This document shows, piece after piece, positions 1 through 11,845 of a stretch of 36,991 bases of DNA. Both the position numbers and the translations under genes were made by a program. Each line of letters begins with the position of its first letter. Positions within the stretch are counted from its first letter, which is position 1. Under the pieces are notes generated by a model that made no database searches, had not been told where the DNA came from, and saw only the letters and a list, made by a program, of their open reading frames with translations. Location: positions 1 to 36,991 of the forward strand of contig JAFREE010000199.1 of NCBI GenBank assembly GCA_019400425.1, in the 5' to 3' direction. Source of the DNA: Hymenochaete sp. R1. Lineage: Eukaryota > Basidiomycota > Agaricomycetes > Hymenochaetales > Hymenochaetaceae.

Positions 1-1560
1 TTCTCAAGGCCAATGGAAAGCGTCGTGCATGGCGCTGAGCCTCTTCTAGTTACTGAAGTGAGCTAGAATGGTCGCAAGTTAGGGTTTGCCCTTGGTTTGT
101 CTCTACTCGTGTCTGTACCTTTCGGTTTCTTTCCATCATCTTCTTGCTTCCGAGTCCCTTGATTTTCTTCCTTCGTCTTCTTTGCTTGTCGTCAATTTCC
201 TTTACCGTTCAAAGCGGCTCGCTCTAGCTGCCCAATGACTCTGTACGCCTTCCTCTATGGCCATCGTTTGTTCCTTTGGTTTTATTCTGCCTCCGATCCT
301 TTCGTCTTCTCCCCGTTTAATCCTTGCTTCCAACCATTCTTGACGTCCCTTCCATCTTACCCTTCGACTTGCTTTCCCCTTTCTTTGATACTTTGTTTGC
401 TTTCTTCTCTGCTCTCGAGTTCTCGTTGCTATCCCCATGCTTTCTCTTGCCATCCATTGCTATTCTCCTTCGTTACCCATTCCTCCTTTACATACCACTC
501 TACTCCAAATACCCTAATTTCTTATACCCTAATTGCCTTCATTCGCTTCCTTCGACCTTCTTTTTATTTGAATTTGTTTCTCTTCTGAATTCTTCGTCTT
601 TCTCTTCTCCATTTCATCGTCTTGGGTTTTCTTGCATTTTTCATTACCTTCATTCCTTCGTCTTCATCTTCGTCTTCATCTTCGTCTTCGTCTTCTCCCC
701 GTTCTACTTCTCCTTCATTATCTTCGTTTCTTTTCATTTTCGTCCTCTCTCGTCTCGGAATCCCGGCCTCGCATTCGCATTCAGCAGAAACTCGACAAAA
801 CACCAAAAAAATCCGCAAAAGAACCAAAACACAAAAAACACAACTTCGACTTTCCTTCGCCTCTCGTTCCGGGTCTTTCGTGTCATTCTCTGCTTCTTTC
901 TCTCCTCTCTCCTCTTTCCGGGTCTCTGTGTTCATCGCTCTCCTTCTCCCTCGCTTTCATCCGGATCTGCACCAACAAAAAATCGAAACGGCCGAAAAAA
1001 ATCCACAAAAAACTCAAACCACAAAAAAAATCCTCGATCGTCTCGTTCCGCTACTTTCCGTTCTTTTCCGGGTTTCAAGGTCTCTACTTCCGGGTTCTTC
1101 GTCGTCCCTCGGCTTTACTCTCTCCCAGCCTCTCAAAGAAAAAAAACGCCAAATAAAATCAGAAAAGCACAAAATCGCCAAAAAAAAAGGTTTCCTCTCG
1201 ACTATCTCGCCTTCGCACTCGTTCCGTCTCTGGCCTTGGATTCTCCTGAATTGTTTTTTTTTTATCGCCTCTGTTTCGTTGTCTTCGTCTCATCTCGTCT
1301 TCTTCGAAAATCCAACAATTACCCCAAAAAAAAAGGCTTTCTTTGGCTCCTTCTCTATGCTGTGCTTCTCCTCATCTGCTGCCTCTTGCGTCCTTTTATC
1401 TATTGGTCTGTTTTTCCTACGTTTCTTTTCTGCTCTCGATTTATTCTCTCCGTCTTCGTTCTCGTTTCTTTTGATTTTTCCTCGGCTCCTGTGGCTGTTT
1501 CTCCATTCTCTAATTATATATGCTTAAAGAATTTAAAAAGTATAAAATCTACGAAAGCTA
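1..1560 (+). repeat. Left copy of a large pyrimidine-rich inverted repeat
   Basis: This arm matches the reverse complement of 35395-36991. By eye the outer ~1340 bases agree closely, with scattered substitutions and small indels. The inner ~200 bases are much more diverged, and both copies fade out near an A-rich tract containing GTATAAAAT. The strand shown is almost all C and T, broken by A-runs around 800-850, 975-1035, 1140-1190 and 1325. Because stop codons need purines, long open frames appear in all three frames. Indels between the two copies shift those frames, so they are not conserved coding regions. No transposase, reverse transcriptase or other protein domain is recognisable. The match reaches the window edge, so the outer boundary and any target-site duplication cannot be seen. 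Confidence 0.85.
656..696 (+). repeat. TTCGTC/TTCATC microsatellite inside the left arm
   Basis: Imperfect six-base repeats (TTCGTC and TTCATC) run through this stretch. The right-arm copy carries a shorter, diverged equivalent near 36300-36330. The length difference between copies fits replication slippage. Confidence 0.7.
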
Positions 1561-1740
1561 TAAAAAAAGTGTCTTCAGCGTATCTACCTCTATGTCACTT
1601 CATGTTTCTATTTGTTTCTATTCGTAACGCCATCAGCCCTGTGATCGATTCATTGCGTCTGGAACGATTGCGCAATGGAAATTGCAAGTCAATGTTGCAG
1701 ATTTGTCTCGAATCGTTGTCATTTTAGCGCACGCAAAAAG

Positions 1741-2415
1741 ACATTTCTACCGGTTCACCTTCAAGTTTCTGGCTGTAAGTCCGTGAGTAGTGCCCGGATT
1801 TTGTCGCAAACGCTCAATCTTGAGTATGCTTATGCTCGATCATGATTTGATGGATGAATTGGTATAATCGCGTATGATCCTCTAGACAACGTAGGGCGCG
1901 TAGTTTCAGATGGAGGAAGCGGCTCTAACCGGATACATGGGATAGTCGGCTTTAGCATGACTCCGGAAACAACACATGTACATTTACTACACGATTGCAC
2001 GTCATCACAAAGGATGATTGAGTGAATAGAATCACTTTCCGGGCGTGAAAGACATGAACTCAGGCTAAGAGGGCTTAACGCCTCGCCTTGACTCCTTCGT
2101 GGGTTCAAACCCATTTTGGCTTGCAGACAGATAGAGACAAGTTGTGTAGTCACTGGAAGGGGTTGTAAGTGAGATGAAATAGAGGATTTGATGAGGTTTG
2201 ATACTTTTGATGATGATGTGCTAAGTCGTCAAACTCGTAGCCGGATGCGGTAACGAGTCTGTGCAGCACGCTCTGCTCTGCTCTCCGTCAGATATTTGAA
2301 CCCGCCCGCTTCGCTAACTGACGTTCTCCTCTCACCCTCTTTCTTCTTTTCTTCATTTCCCTCTCCTTCACCCGCCTGTCTTTTATTCCTTTCTTTCTTC
2401 CCCAGGACATCGACA
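1741..2415. other. Intergenic and presumed promoter/5' UTR of the PSD2-type gene
   Basis: No gene was found here. The last ~100 bases before the start codon at 2416 are a pyrimidine tract ending in TTCCCCAG, which looks like a 5' UTR or a 5' UTR intron acceptor. A tRNA-like T-arm occurs at 2099-2114, but no cloverleaf can be built around it. Confidence 0.5.
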
Positions 2416-5400
2416 ATGCCGGCGGAAAAGCAGGTATTTAAAATCAAGAAAGCCCTCAAGAAAGCCGCTCGTCTACCCACCAAAGTTCGTGTCTCAGGCG
2501 GCCGTGGCAGCGGCAGAAACACCATTCGTCCCGTCCCAGGCGAACTTCCCATCGTTACCCTCCGTGTTCAAATCATTGGTTGCTCGGACCTGCTGGCTAA
2601 AGACAGAGGTGGCACAAGTGACCCGTGCGTAGTTATGGCGTGCGCTATACCTCACCTGCTTCCGTGTGCTGATGATGGGCTTGGCGTGCAGGTTCGTCGT
2701 CGTTTCCGTCGCTAGGAATAGGAACACGACGCCGGTGTTGAAGAAGACGCTTAATCCTATCTATGCGCCTAAGGACGCGACGTTCGATTTTCCTATCTAT
2801 CTTTCGTTGTCAGGGAAGCTCGGGGGGCTCGAACTTGTATGTTGGGACAAGGATGTCCTAAAAAAAGATTACCTCGGCGAGGCATCAGTCCCACTTCAAG
2901 ATTGGTTCAAGGAAAAGTCGCAGAAGGCCTTTGATGATCCTAACAACGAGGTAGACTCTTGTCTAGCTGTTTGCCAGCGAAAGCTGATTTATGTCGCCAC
3001 AGCCTTTCACGGTCAACCTAACGTCAACCCGAGCGCGCACCTCCGCAACTGGATCGATTCAAATTAAACTCGGCTTCGTTCAGCCAGAAACGGTGGATCA
3101 TACCCTAAGCTACGATGAAATTTACGCAGAACTTGTTCGCCGTGCAGACCAAGCGCACGTATCCATTGTTTCTGCCCCACCGGTAAGCTTTCTAGTGTCA
3201 CGTTCCCGGTCGGCGCTCTTTAGCATGGCCTCCACCGGACGTATATACACTGCCACATGCATACATGTTCGTGTTCTGACTGCTTTTTACACCAGACACA
3301 AGGCATTGGAACTATCCGAGCAAACGACGTGATTCCTGCTTATGAAGATGATGGTCTGAGCACCGACAGCAGCGACGATGAGGATGAGGATGAATATCAC
3401 GAGGGTAACGACGACAATGCAATGCTTGCCGAACCTATGACCCAATCACCGATGACTACACCTCCTGCCACACCTCCTGCTACCGAGCGAGAAAGTGAGA
3501 CGCCAAAAGCTGGGAATGTTCCCGGTGTGAACGTCGTCGCCCCTTCTCCAATCACACCACCGAGTGGGACTGCAGCATTACCAGCCGCCACGTCAAAACC
3601 GTCGTTAGGTCAAAAGATTCGTGGATTCAAGAAGCGCCCAACGCTTCCGACGACATCTTCCACAGATTCATACGCCAGTTCTCTTGCTTCAAACGGTGGA
3701 CCGTCCCCGACTTCTGCTTCGCGTCCGTCGACTCCTGGAACACCCGCACCCGGATCAGCCAAAAAGTCAAAGTTTAAGGGGAAATTCAGGTCTCGCAGCG
3801 AAGACTACAACTTCAGTACTGCTCATGACATTCTTGGGATAGTTATGCTCGAAGTCCAGGGTGCCACAGACCTGCCCAAGCTCAAGAATAGTGGGTCAAT
3901 TTTAATTCGTTGTTATTTGTGCATCTGCTGAACAAATTTAAATTAAACAGTGACGCGAATGGGTTGGGACATGGATCCTTTTGTTGTGATTTCTTTCGGA
4001 AAGAAGGTCTTCCGCACACGAGTCATTCGCCACTCCCTCAATCCTGTTTGGGACGAAAAGCTGCTGTTCCATGTTCGGAAATATGAGTCAAACTTCAAAG
4101 TCCAGTTCACTGTCCTCGACTGGGACAAGTTGTCGTCAAATGACCATGTTGGTGACACGAACGTCGATCTAAGCGAGTTGATGAAGAAAGCGCCGAAGAA
4201 GGATGATACGACAAATTTGTATCCAGAGAGCACCGAAAGTGACTCGCATGAGTTCAAATTGAACCTCTCGACAGCAAAGGAAATGCCGTGGGAATCCAAG
4301 CATAACCCTGGACTCACAATTCGGTATGTAGTCAATAATATCTATTAAGCTTTATCTAACTATGGACCATAGAGCAAAGTATCAACCATATGATGCTCTG
4401 CGGCAGCACTTCTGGAGACAATATTTGAAGCAATACGATACGGACGATACCGGCACCCTTTCACGTCTCGAGCTCACATCAATGCTCGACTCACTTGGGT
4501 CAACACTGTCGAAGCAAACTATCGATGCGTTTTTCACGAAATGTGGGAAGGACCCACATGAAAATGAACTAACAATTAACGAAGCCATCCAACGCCTCGA
4601 AGAAGAGCTTTGTCGCCCGACGTCAATGAAGAAACGTATCAGCTTGGAAGAAGCTGGTGACATCAGCACACCCGCGACTCCTATGTTGTTGAATAACGGC
4701 AAGCCCAGCGTACCGACCTTGGGCTTGGAGAACCTCAATTTCTCTGGCCCGCCGGCTCACCCCACGGCCCTCGAGAAGGCTCCGTTGACTGAGGAACCAG
4801 AGACGAAGGAACTCCAAGCTGCACATATGACTGAACCGAGCCAACAGCCGCTCAAGAAAGCGACAGCTCGTCTTCCAGACTCGACGTCCGCTCCTTCAGG
4901 CCTGAGCAGGCTGCATCCTGAGATACATTCGGCGTCCTCGACGTCAACGCCTCCATCTGCATCTTCGTCCGATGCTGAAGAGTTTTCCTCGGGTCAGAAT
5001 TCCGATGAACCCTTCGAGCGCGTGATTAATGTAAAGAACTGTCCGCTCTGTCATCGGCCCAGGATGAACTCTAGGGCAGAGGTTGATATCGTAACACATC
5101 TGGCTGTCTGTGCGAGTCAAGACTGGGCTCGTGTCGATAGGATTGTAGTCGGAAACTTCGTGACGGCAAGTCAGGCTCAGAGAAAGTGGTATACAAAGGT
5201 CATATCAAAGGTATCGGCAGGGAACTACAAAATCGGAGCGGTGAGTGAATGGCTCTTCTTTGTCAGCGATAGCATGGCTAACTTGTATGAAACCTTCCAA
5301 TAGAACTCGGCAAACATTATCGTTCAGAACAGGCTAACAGGCCAGCTCGAGGAGGAAAAAATGCAAGTTTACGTCCGATTGGGAATCAGGCTTCTGTATA

Positions 5401-6567
5401 AAGTGGGAGCCGTAAGTTCGTTGACTAAATTAATTATTAACTGTCGTTGCAGGGCGCGAAGGGGAGAATGGAAGGAGCCAGAGGTGGGTAACGTCAGACA
5501 TCACTACTTCCTAGATGCTTATGTTTTCCGCGCATAGCACGTCGGCTTTTGAAATCTTTATCAATCAAGCAGGGTGTTAAATATGATAGCCCAGAATCAG
5601 CCAACGATATACCCACGTTCATTCAATTCCATTCCCTCAATACGGACGAAATTCTAGAACCGATTGAGAACTTTAGTGAGTTATTGAATTTTGACTGTTT
5701 CTATTTTTCGAACTAGAAATTGAACCATCTTCAGAAACTTTCAATGAATTCTTCTATCGGTGTGTTCTTACGCGGATTCGATGTGGCAATTGAACTAACT
5801 CTAGCACAGTAAACTCAAGCCGGACGCTCGCCCCGTTGATTCACCGGATGATCCGGCGCGTCTCGCCAGTGCAGCGGATTGTCGCATGATGGCCTTCGAA
5901 ACCGTCAATGAGGCAACCAGGCTATGGATCAAAGGACGTGAATTCAGCGTTGCTAGACTTCTTGGCGATGCATACAGCGATCAGGCCGAGAGATATAACG
6001 GCGGCGCTGTTGCAATTTTCCGTTTGGCACCTCAGGATTACCATCGTTTCCATTCGCCTGTGGATGGAAAGATCGGGCCGATGACATACATTGCAGGAGA
6101 ATACTATACTGTCAACGTGAGTGTCTTCTCGTTTGCAACTGCCTTTGAGATCGCTCATAGTGGTCTTTTTATCGTAGCCTCAAGCTATTCGAACCGCGCT
6201 CGACGTGTACGGTGAGAACGCCCGCAAGATTGTTCCTATCGACAGCCCAACCTTTGGACGAGTCATGGCCGTATGTGTTGGTGCCATGATGGTCGGGAGC
6301 ATCAAGACTACGCTCAATGAAGGGGACGATATCAAGCGTGGCCAGGAGTTTGGATACTTCGCGTTCGGGGGGTCAACAATCGTATGTTTGTTCGAGAAGG
6401 GTAAGGTCGAGTGGGACGAGGACCTGTTGATTAACGGACGAGCGTCGCTTGAGACGCTTGTACGTGTTGGCATGGGCATTGGCCGGGCGCGCCGACCGCC
6501 CAATGGTAACGGAAACGGAGCCAAGCGTTCTCCTGCCGTGCAAACTACACCAATCACTTCTGCATGA
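2416..6567 (+). CDS. PSD2: Phosphatidylserine decarboxylase, PSD2 type (C2-C2-EF-hand-zinc finger-PSD)
   Basis: It decarboxylates phosphatidylserine to phosphatidylethanolamine; the fungal Psd2 class acts on Golgi/endosome/vacuole membranes. Twelve exons: 2416-2624, 2692-2950, 3003-3182, 3296-3890, 3951-4323, 4373-5240, 5304-5411, 5453-5483, 5538-5675, 5735-5759, 5810-6116 and 6178-6567, giving 1160 aa. A first C2 domain spans ~47-165 and a second ~398-500. An EF-hand loop ([12 protein letters not shown]) lies at 561-572. A CxxC...HxxxC zinc-finger-like motif has Cys762, Cys765, His781 and Cys785. The PSD domain has [11 protein letters not shown] (1005-1015) and the self-cleavage motif GGST (1095-1098), where Ser1097 would become the pyruvoyl group. 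The start is the first ATG in frame before the first C2 domain. The linker at ~217-395 is low-complexity and acidic. There is no mitochondrial leader, which separates it from Psd1. Exons of 25 and 31 nt are unusually short. Confidence 0.95.
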
Positions 6568-7184
6568 ACAACGGATACGGATTCGACACCCAGAATCTCT
6601 TGCATAGGACTTGCCTGTAACGTGTAATTATGTCTTTCGACGCGCATCCCTTGTATATTCAGACCCACTGTCTTTCGTTTTTTTCTTCAATTGGATGTGT
6701 TACAATCATTCTTCTACAATCTGCTATACTTGTTGCTTCTTTCTATTTAGATTGATACTTCCATTCGTTTCTTCCTCTAACGCACCTTCTGCGTTTTTGT
6801 CTTTGCTTCTGTTACATTATTTCGAGACTTTGCATATGCAGATGTAGGATAATTTCGTCTGATGATTGGATGAAGTGGATTGTCTTGACTTAGACTATCG
6901 TTCATAGTAGCGACTTTGATGTCGACTATTCTATTCTTGTATGGATGCGATGTTGGAAGCTGATTGTGTTGCACTGCATCGGAATTCGCTTGAGTGGCGA
7001 AGTGAGCGGCGTCTGTGTCTGTGCCTGTGATCAAGATGTTTCCGTTTTGGGAGCGTGGCTATCCATACTCGCTGCTTAAATACAAGCTTAGACTTTCACC
7101 TCTACCACTTCTCTGTTCTCATCCATCCCATCTCTAAATACAACACCAACGAAACTACAGCTTCGATTGGATTACCATCACGGC
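6568..7184. other. Intergenic: PSD2 3' UTR and promoter of the C2-protein gene
   Basis: T-rich sequence follows the PSD2 stop. No conserved open frame, RNA gene or repeat was recognised. The start codon at 7185 is preceded by a C/T-rich and CAACACCAAC stretch typical of a fungal 5' UTR. Confidence 0.5.
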
Positions 7185-9608
7185 ATGAGGGTTGGCGCAG
7201 CGTACACTGCCGGAGACCTTGGGACGTTGGCCATCGTCGTACTCAAAGCTGTAAGTAGCACTACCTAACACGGAATTCTTGCCGGAAAGCTCATGGCATT
7301 TTCGCTTGTCGCTATTTTCATTGGAAAACGTTACATAGAGGAATCTACCGGACAAGCACACTTTTAGAAAACAAGACCCGTATACGACTATCGAGTTTAA
7401 GGATTGGAAGGATAAGACAAAGGTCGATGAGCGGGGTGGGCAGCATCCTAATTGGTGGGCTTAGATTAATTTTTACATCATCATCTTGCTCATGCAACCG
7501 GTACAGGGAAGACGATGAATTTAAAGTCAAGATACCAAAATCTGAGGGCAAGGCGAACAGAACAGTCAAATTTTCGTGCTACGCAAAGGAACCCAAGGAA
7601 GATGATCTCATAGGCTCATGTGAGGTTGACATTTCGGATACGTTAGCCAAACTCGAGTTCGACGGTGAGCTACATTTACTTTCCCAGGACTTTCAAATCA
7701 TTGACGCCTCTCTCACTTCGAGCAGACTGGGTCAAGCTTCAAATCGATGGCGTGTACAAGGGCGAGCTATACCTCGAATTGACATTCTTCCCTGCATCTC
7801 GGCAGCAACCCATAACACGACGACCATCGAAGCTCAACCCTCAAGACCGTCTCCCTAAGCCTGGTCAAGGACTCACTACACCGCCGAAGACATCACCCTA
7901 CAGCTCACCTGCTGTAAGACCCAACGCTGAGCTCGCGCCCGTGGGAGGGAACGCACAACGCTTCACGTCACCGAATCATGCACATCTCGAGCCCTTGCGA
8001 GAGGCTTCGCCCGAAGCTCCACTTCCACCGATTCCAGACGAAGTTCCTGCTTCATTGAGGCCGGCGGGCCCAGGTCGTGGGGGCCGTCCGCCTCAGGCAG
8101 TGTCTCGGCCGCAGTATCAAGAGACCAGACTGGATGAGGGCAGTACGGGCAATGCAGCTCGGGTACCGACAATACTGCGGCCTGGTGGATCGGGGCGACC
8201 TGCCCAACATCAGAGGAACAGCTCTGGTGGCGTAGGAGATGTAAAGCATTCAAATGTCACCCAACCCCCTCCCAGCGGCGGGGCGAGCACCTATACGTCA
8301 CCGTATGATCCACCGCTGCCTCCACCCAACAGCAGCGGCAACGTCTCTCAGCAGGGGTATGGTTATGACAATGGTTCTCAAGTACCTTATGGTCCTTCAG
8401 GTCCGGCTTTCCCTGATAATGCTTATGGGCTTCCTCCACAAAACTTGTTTGCGTATAATGGACCACCGCAATCAGTAGGGCCTCCATACCAAGCACCATA
8501 CGCATCTACACCTAACCAACCATACGATCAATCTCGACGAGCATCCAGTTCGTCACCCCATCCCAGCCCAAATACTCACCAAACTTTCTATCCGAACCCA
8601 TCTCCTGGCTTTGTATTTCCCGAACCCAGCGTCCAAGGCCCAAGCCCCATCTCAAGTCCCGGAATGGCGCACTCATACTCATACCCACAATCATCCAATG
8701 CTCCATCATATAATGTCCCCGGAGTAGGACAAGGTTCGCAGCCGAACTCGGCGTCCGCGTCGATGGGGACATTCTCTTCTCACCCACATCCACACGCGGC
8801 GCTCAATCATAACTACGGCCCTAGTCCCAGTCCAGGCCCCGGTCCGCTTCCGGGACACTTCAATAATTCGAATGGGGGGACTGATAGAGAAAGGGATGCG
8901 AGATTGGCTGCACGGTATAGTTCACCGATGCCTTTGCCGCCTGGGACAAATCCGCACCCTTCTGCGTCTGCTTCTGCCTCCGGGAGGCGAACAAGTGGAT
9001 CCAACGTGCATGCGCCACCTACGCCTCCAAAAGACTCTTCTCCTTCGCAATCGCGATCACGTTCTCCACACTCCTATCCAGCCAGTTCATATAATACGAA
9101 CACGACCACAACACCCCGTGAGCTGTCGAGCGGCAAGAAGAAAGAGCCTGATCAGACGTCGATGGCGAGTAACTTCAGTTCGTTGTCCTTGATGGGCGGA
9201 GGAACGGGATCCGACTCGAGACCCCCAAACTCGCGCACACCCGAACCCTCATCGTACCTCGAACGTGAACGCCGTGCGCTCGCTCGCGCCCAGCAAGAAG
9301 AAGCGGACGCAGAGTTTGCACGCAAGTTAGCAGCGGAGAGCGAAGCTGAGACTGAGGCTGAAGAGGAGAGAGGAAGATCTCACGTACCTGTTCAACGACC
9401 CATTGACGAGACGTCTGCTGACGGGAGCAGGAGTCAGGGCGAGGCGAAGTCGAAGGGGAAAGCGAAGGTAGAGGAGAAGGTGGAGACGGACGAAGAGTTT
9501 GCGAAGAGGCTTGCGAGGGAGTTGAACGAGGATGTGTTAGTGGAGGCAAGGAAGCAGAATTCTGGGAGTGGTACAGCGGGAAGTGGGATGCCTGGGAGCT
9601 GGAATTGA
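7185..9608 (+). CDS. C2-domain protein of the Inn1/Fic1 (ingression protein) type
   Basis: Four exons: 7185-7250, 7339-7454, 7507-7664 and 7726-9608, giving 740 aa. Residues ~1-115 form a C2 domain that begins GTLAIVVLKARNLPDK and contains KQDPYTTIEF and a RGGQHPNW segment. This order is typical of the N-terminal C2 domain of yeast Inn1 and fission yeast Fic1, which link the actomyosin ring to septum synthesis. The rest, ~125-560, is Pro/Ser/Gly/Tyr-rich and disordered with many PxxP stretches, as expected for binding the SH3 domains of cytokinesis partners. The C-terminus holds two similar acidic helices (EFARKLAAE and EFAKRLARE) that resemble ubiquitin-interacting helices. The second intron starts GTGGGC, a weak donor, but the spliced frame restores the C2 sequence. 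The Inn1/Fic1 assignment rests on the C2 sequence plus a proline-rich tail. Confidence 0.8.
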
Positions 9609-9942
9609 GACTATGAACCGCTTTAGGTTTCAAAAAACTAATAGGTGATAATATATTTTTTCCATTACGGTCAAGATGTAATACTTGAGTTCTGTCTTTT
9701 TTCTTTCATTCTTCATCTTGCAAGCTCGGAATGGGAAGACCACGAAGGGGTGCTAAATCTGTCTTTTTCATACGTTGTATAGTAGTACTTCTTTCTCTTG
9801 ATCTCCCTTTCTCACTAGTCCCCACTGGCACGGGGATCCAGAATTCGTCGTCTCCCTCAAAAACTTCACAACGCAGAACCCATACCATACATAATCCACC
9901 TCCACCCATCCCAACATTAGAACCGTAGAGTAAAACGCTCCT
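9609..9942. other. Convergent 3' intergenic region
   Basis: This lies between the stops of the C2-protein gene and OLA1. It is A/T-rich just after 9608 (GATAATATATTTTT near 9646), which probably serves polyadenylation. Nothing else was recognised. Confidence 0.5.
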
Positions 9943-11845
9943 CTACGCACCAGCCTTCCAATAAGCAATATCCCCATCCACCACTATTACCATCATGAAC
10001 CAAGTCAGTATCTTACTACACGATAAAAGAGAAAATGGTGTCAAGAAACGTACTCTCATAAGGCTTCCCCTGCTGCCGAAGCTTACCAGCGGCCTTGACG
10101 GTTGATTCGCTCCCGTACTCGCGCAGATCTTCGTAGCTCATGATCTCACCGCAAACGAACTTGTTCTCGAAGTCAGAGCTGTGTTATTTGGTGTGGAGTG
10201 GCAATAGCAGTAGTGAGTTAGAGATTATGAACACAAGAGGAGAAAAGATCATTAGATGGGGGACGTACTGGATGACACCGGCGGCTTGGGGAGCTTTTAG
10301 ACCTCGGCGAATTGTCCATGCTCGGACCTCGTCAGGCCCACAGGTGAAGTACCGGATCAGCTAGATACACAGAAAACCAGCGTAAATCCAATCGACCTCC
10401 AAATAACGCGTAAAAGCTCAGAAACGCACATCCAAACTCGCATACCCTGCCGTCGTGATCTTCCCCAATGCGCTCCCTGCGCCCAAGCTCTTGATCTCTG
10501 CTTCCCTCTCCTCCTCGCTCATCCGAAACAAGCGCTCCTCAAGTGCGACCGAGAAGGGGATGAGGATGTCGCCTGGGTTGTTGGCGTCGATCCAGGCCTT
10601 GATTTTGGGCAGCCATTTGTTCTTCTTGCGGAGGTAGTCGCGTTCGGAGAGATTGACGAGGTAGGTGACGGGTTTCGCGGAGAGGAGGTGGAGGCCGTTG
10701 ATGACATCGATCTAGGATGTGGAAAGATATATGTGTAAGCGTTTGGAAGATTATGACAGGAGAAGGGAACGAAGGAATGTTTTGGTTTGAAGAATCAGAA
10801 TAAAATATTATCTCAAAGGAATATTGGGGCGTTACTCCCTCCTCGACGAGCTGGGTTTATTCGAGCGTAGCGCTCTTTTTCATCACGAAATAAAGACCAA
10901 CAAAAAAATTGGAGGAAAATGGCTAATGATGCGCGTACCTCCTTGTTACCCCAATCACCTTTCCGAACATCCTTGTTGTCCTCCGATATACACTTAAGCA
11001 CTTTCTCTACCGTAGCCTAAAGCAATCTAAACTCGACACGAAACCACGAAAACATCAGCAGATCACTCACGATCTCCTCCTTCTTCGCCTTATCCGCCAA
11101 GCTGGTGCTATTAAGCGCCCGAGTCCCGCGTTTCAAATTCTCGATCTGTTTCTGGACCCATTCAATGTCCTTGAGGCGCAGTTCGGTCTGGATAATCTCC
11201 ATATCACGGATTGGGTCCACGTCGCCCTCGACATGGGTGACCTCGGCGTCATCAAAAGCGCGGACGACTTGGAAGATACCGTCGACGGATCGGACGTGCG
11301 AAAGGAACTCGTTACCGAGACCTGCACCTGTTGAAGCGCCCTAACAAACTCAGTAGTCAATACTCATTTTCGCAGACAAGATAAATACAACATACGGCAG
11401 TCAGACCAGCGATATCGAGGATAGTTTGGAACGCAGGAACTCTTGACGCCGGCTTGTAGAGGTCGCATAGCCAATCGAAGCGAGGATCGGGGACAGGTAT
11501 ACGAGCCTCTTCGGGGTTGATCGTAGCGTAAGGGAAGTTTGCCGCTTTTCCCAAATCTAATTTCTCCATCCATGGTCCAGTTCTCTTGAATTGCTAGTTG
11601 TATGCAGATGAGACGCACCGGTTTCGGAGAGGACGTTGAAGAAGGAAGATTTGCCGACATTTGGGAGACCTGGTCAGGCTGGGCATTAGATGAGAAAACA
11701 TGGAACATTTTCAGGCCACGAATGATTGGGTGAAGAGTCGGTCATGAATGCATATAGACGTACCTACTATACCGATCTTGAGGTTGTTACTGGGCCGGCC
11801 CAGGATGGCCTTTTTCTCTGGCGCAGCAGCTTTTTTAGGCGGCAT
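9943..11845 (-). CDS. OLA1: Obg-like ATPase 1 (YchF family)
   Basis: P-loop ATPase of the YchF/Ola1 family, a cytosolic translation- and stress-linked enzyme. Nine exons: 11764-11845, 11619-11669, 11396-11556, 11071-11340, 10939-11016, 10430-10711, 10269-10360, 10054-10178 and 9943-9983, giving 393 aa, close to the ~394-396 aa of yeast and human proteins. G1 is GLPNVGKSS (28-36), G3 is DIAGL (92-96) and G4 is NLSE (234-237). NLSE in place of NKxD is the family signature for ATP over GTP preference. The C-terminal TGS domain spans ~309-393 with [12 protein letters not shown] and ends [11 protein letters not shown]. The start MPPKK was chosen because it gives the family length, but an in-frame ATG at 12016 would add 57 Ser/Arg-rich residues. 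The last intron uses the acceptor AATAG at 9984-9988, which restores the DGD motif. Confidence 0.96.

Noticed and set aside
324..1727. 467-codon open frame in the left repeat arm, with overlapping frames of 301 and 174 codons
   Set aside because: Pyrimidine-rich sequence rarely forms stops, so several frames are open at once. The two repeat copies differ by indels that move the matching peptide between frames, which rules out a conserved protein.
2041..2125. tRNA-like T-arm (GTGGGTTCAAACCCAT at 2099-2114)
   Set aside because: No acceptor stem partner at the right distance and no convincing D-arm or anticodon arm, so a tRNA gene cannot be folded. It might be a tRNA-derived fragment, but nothing supports that further.
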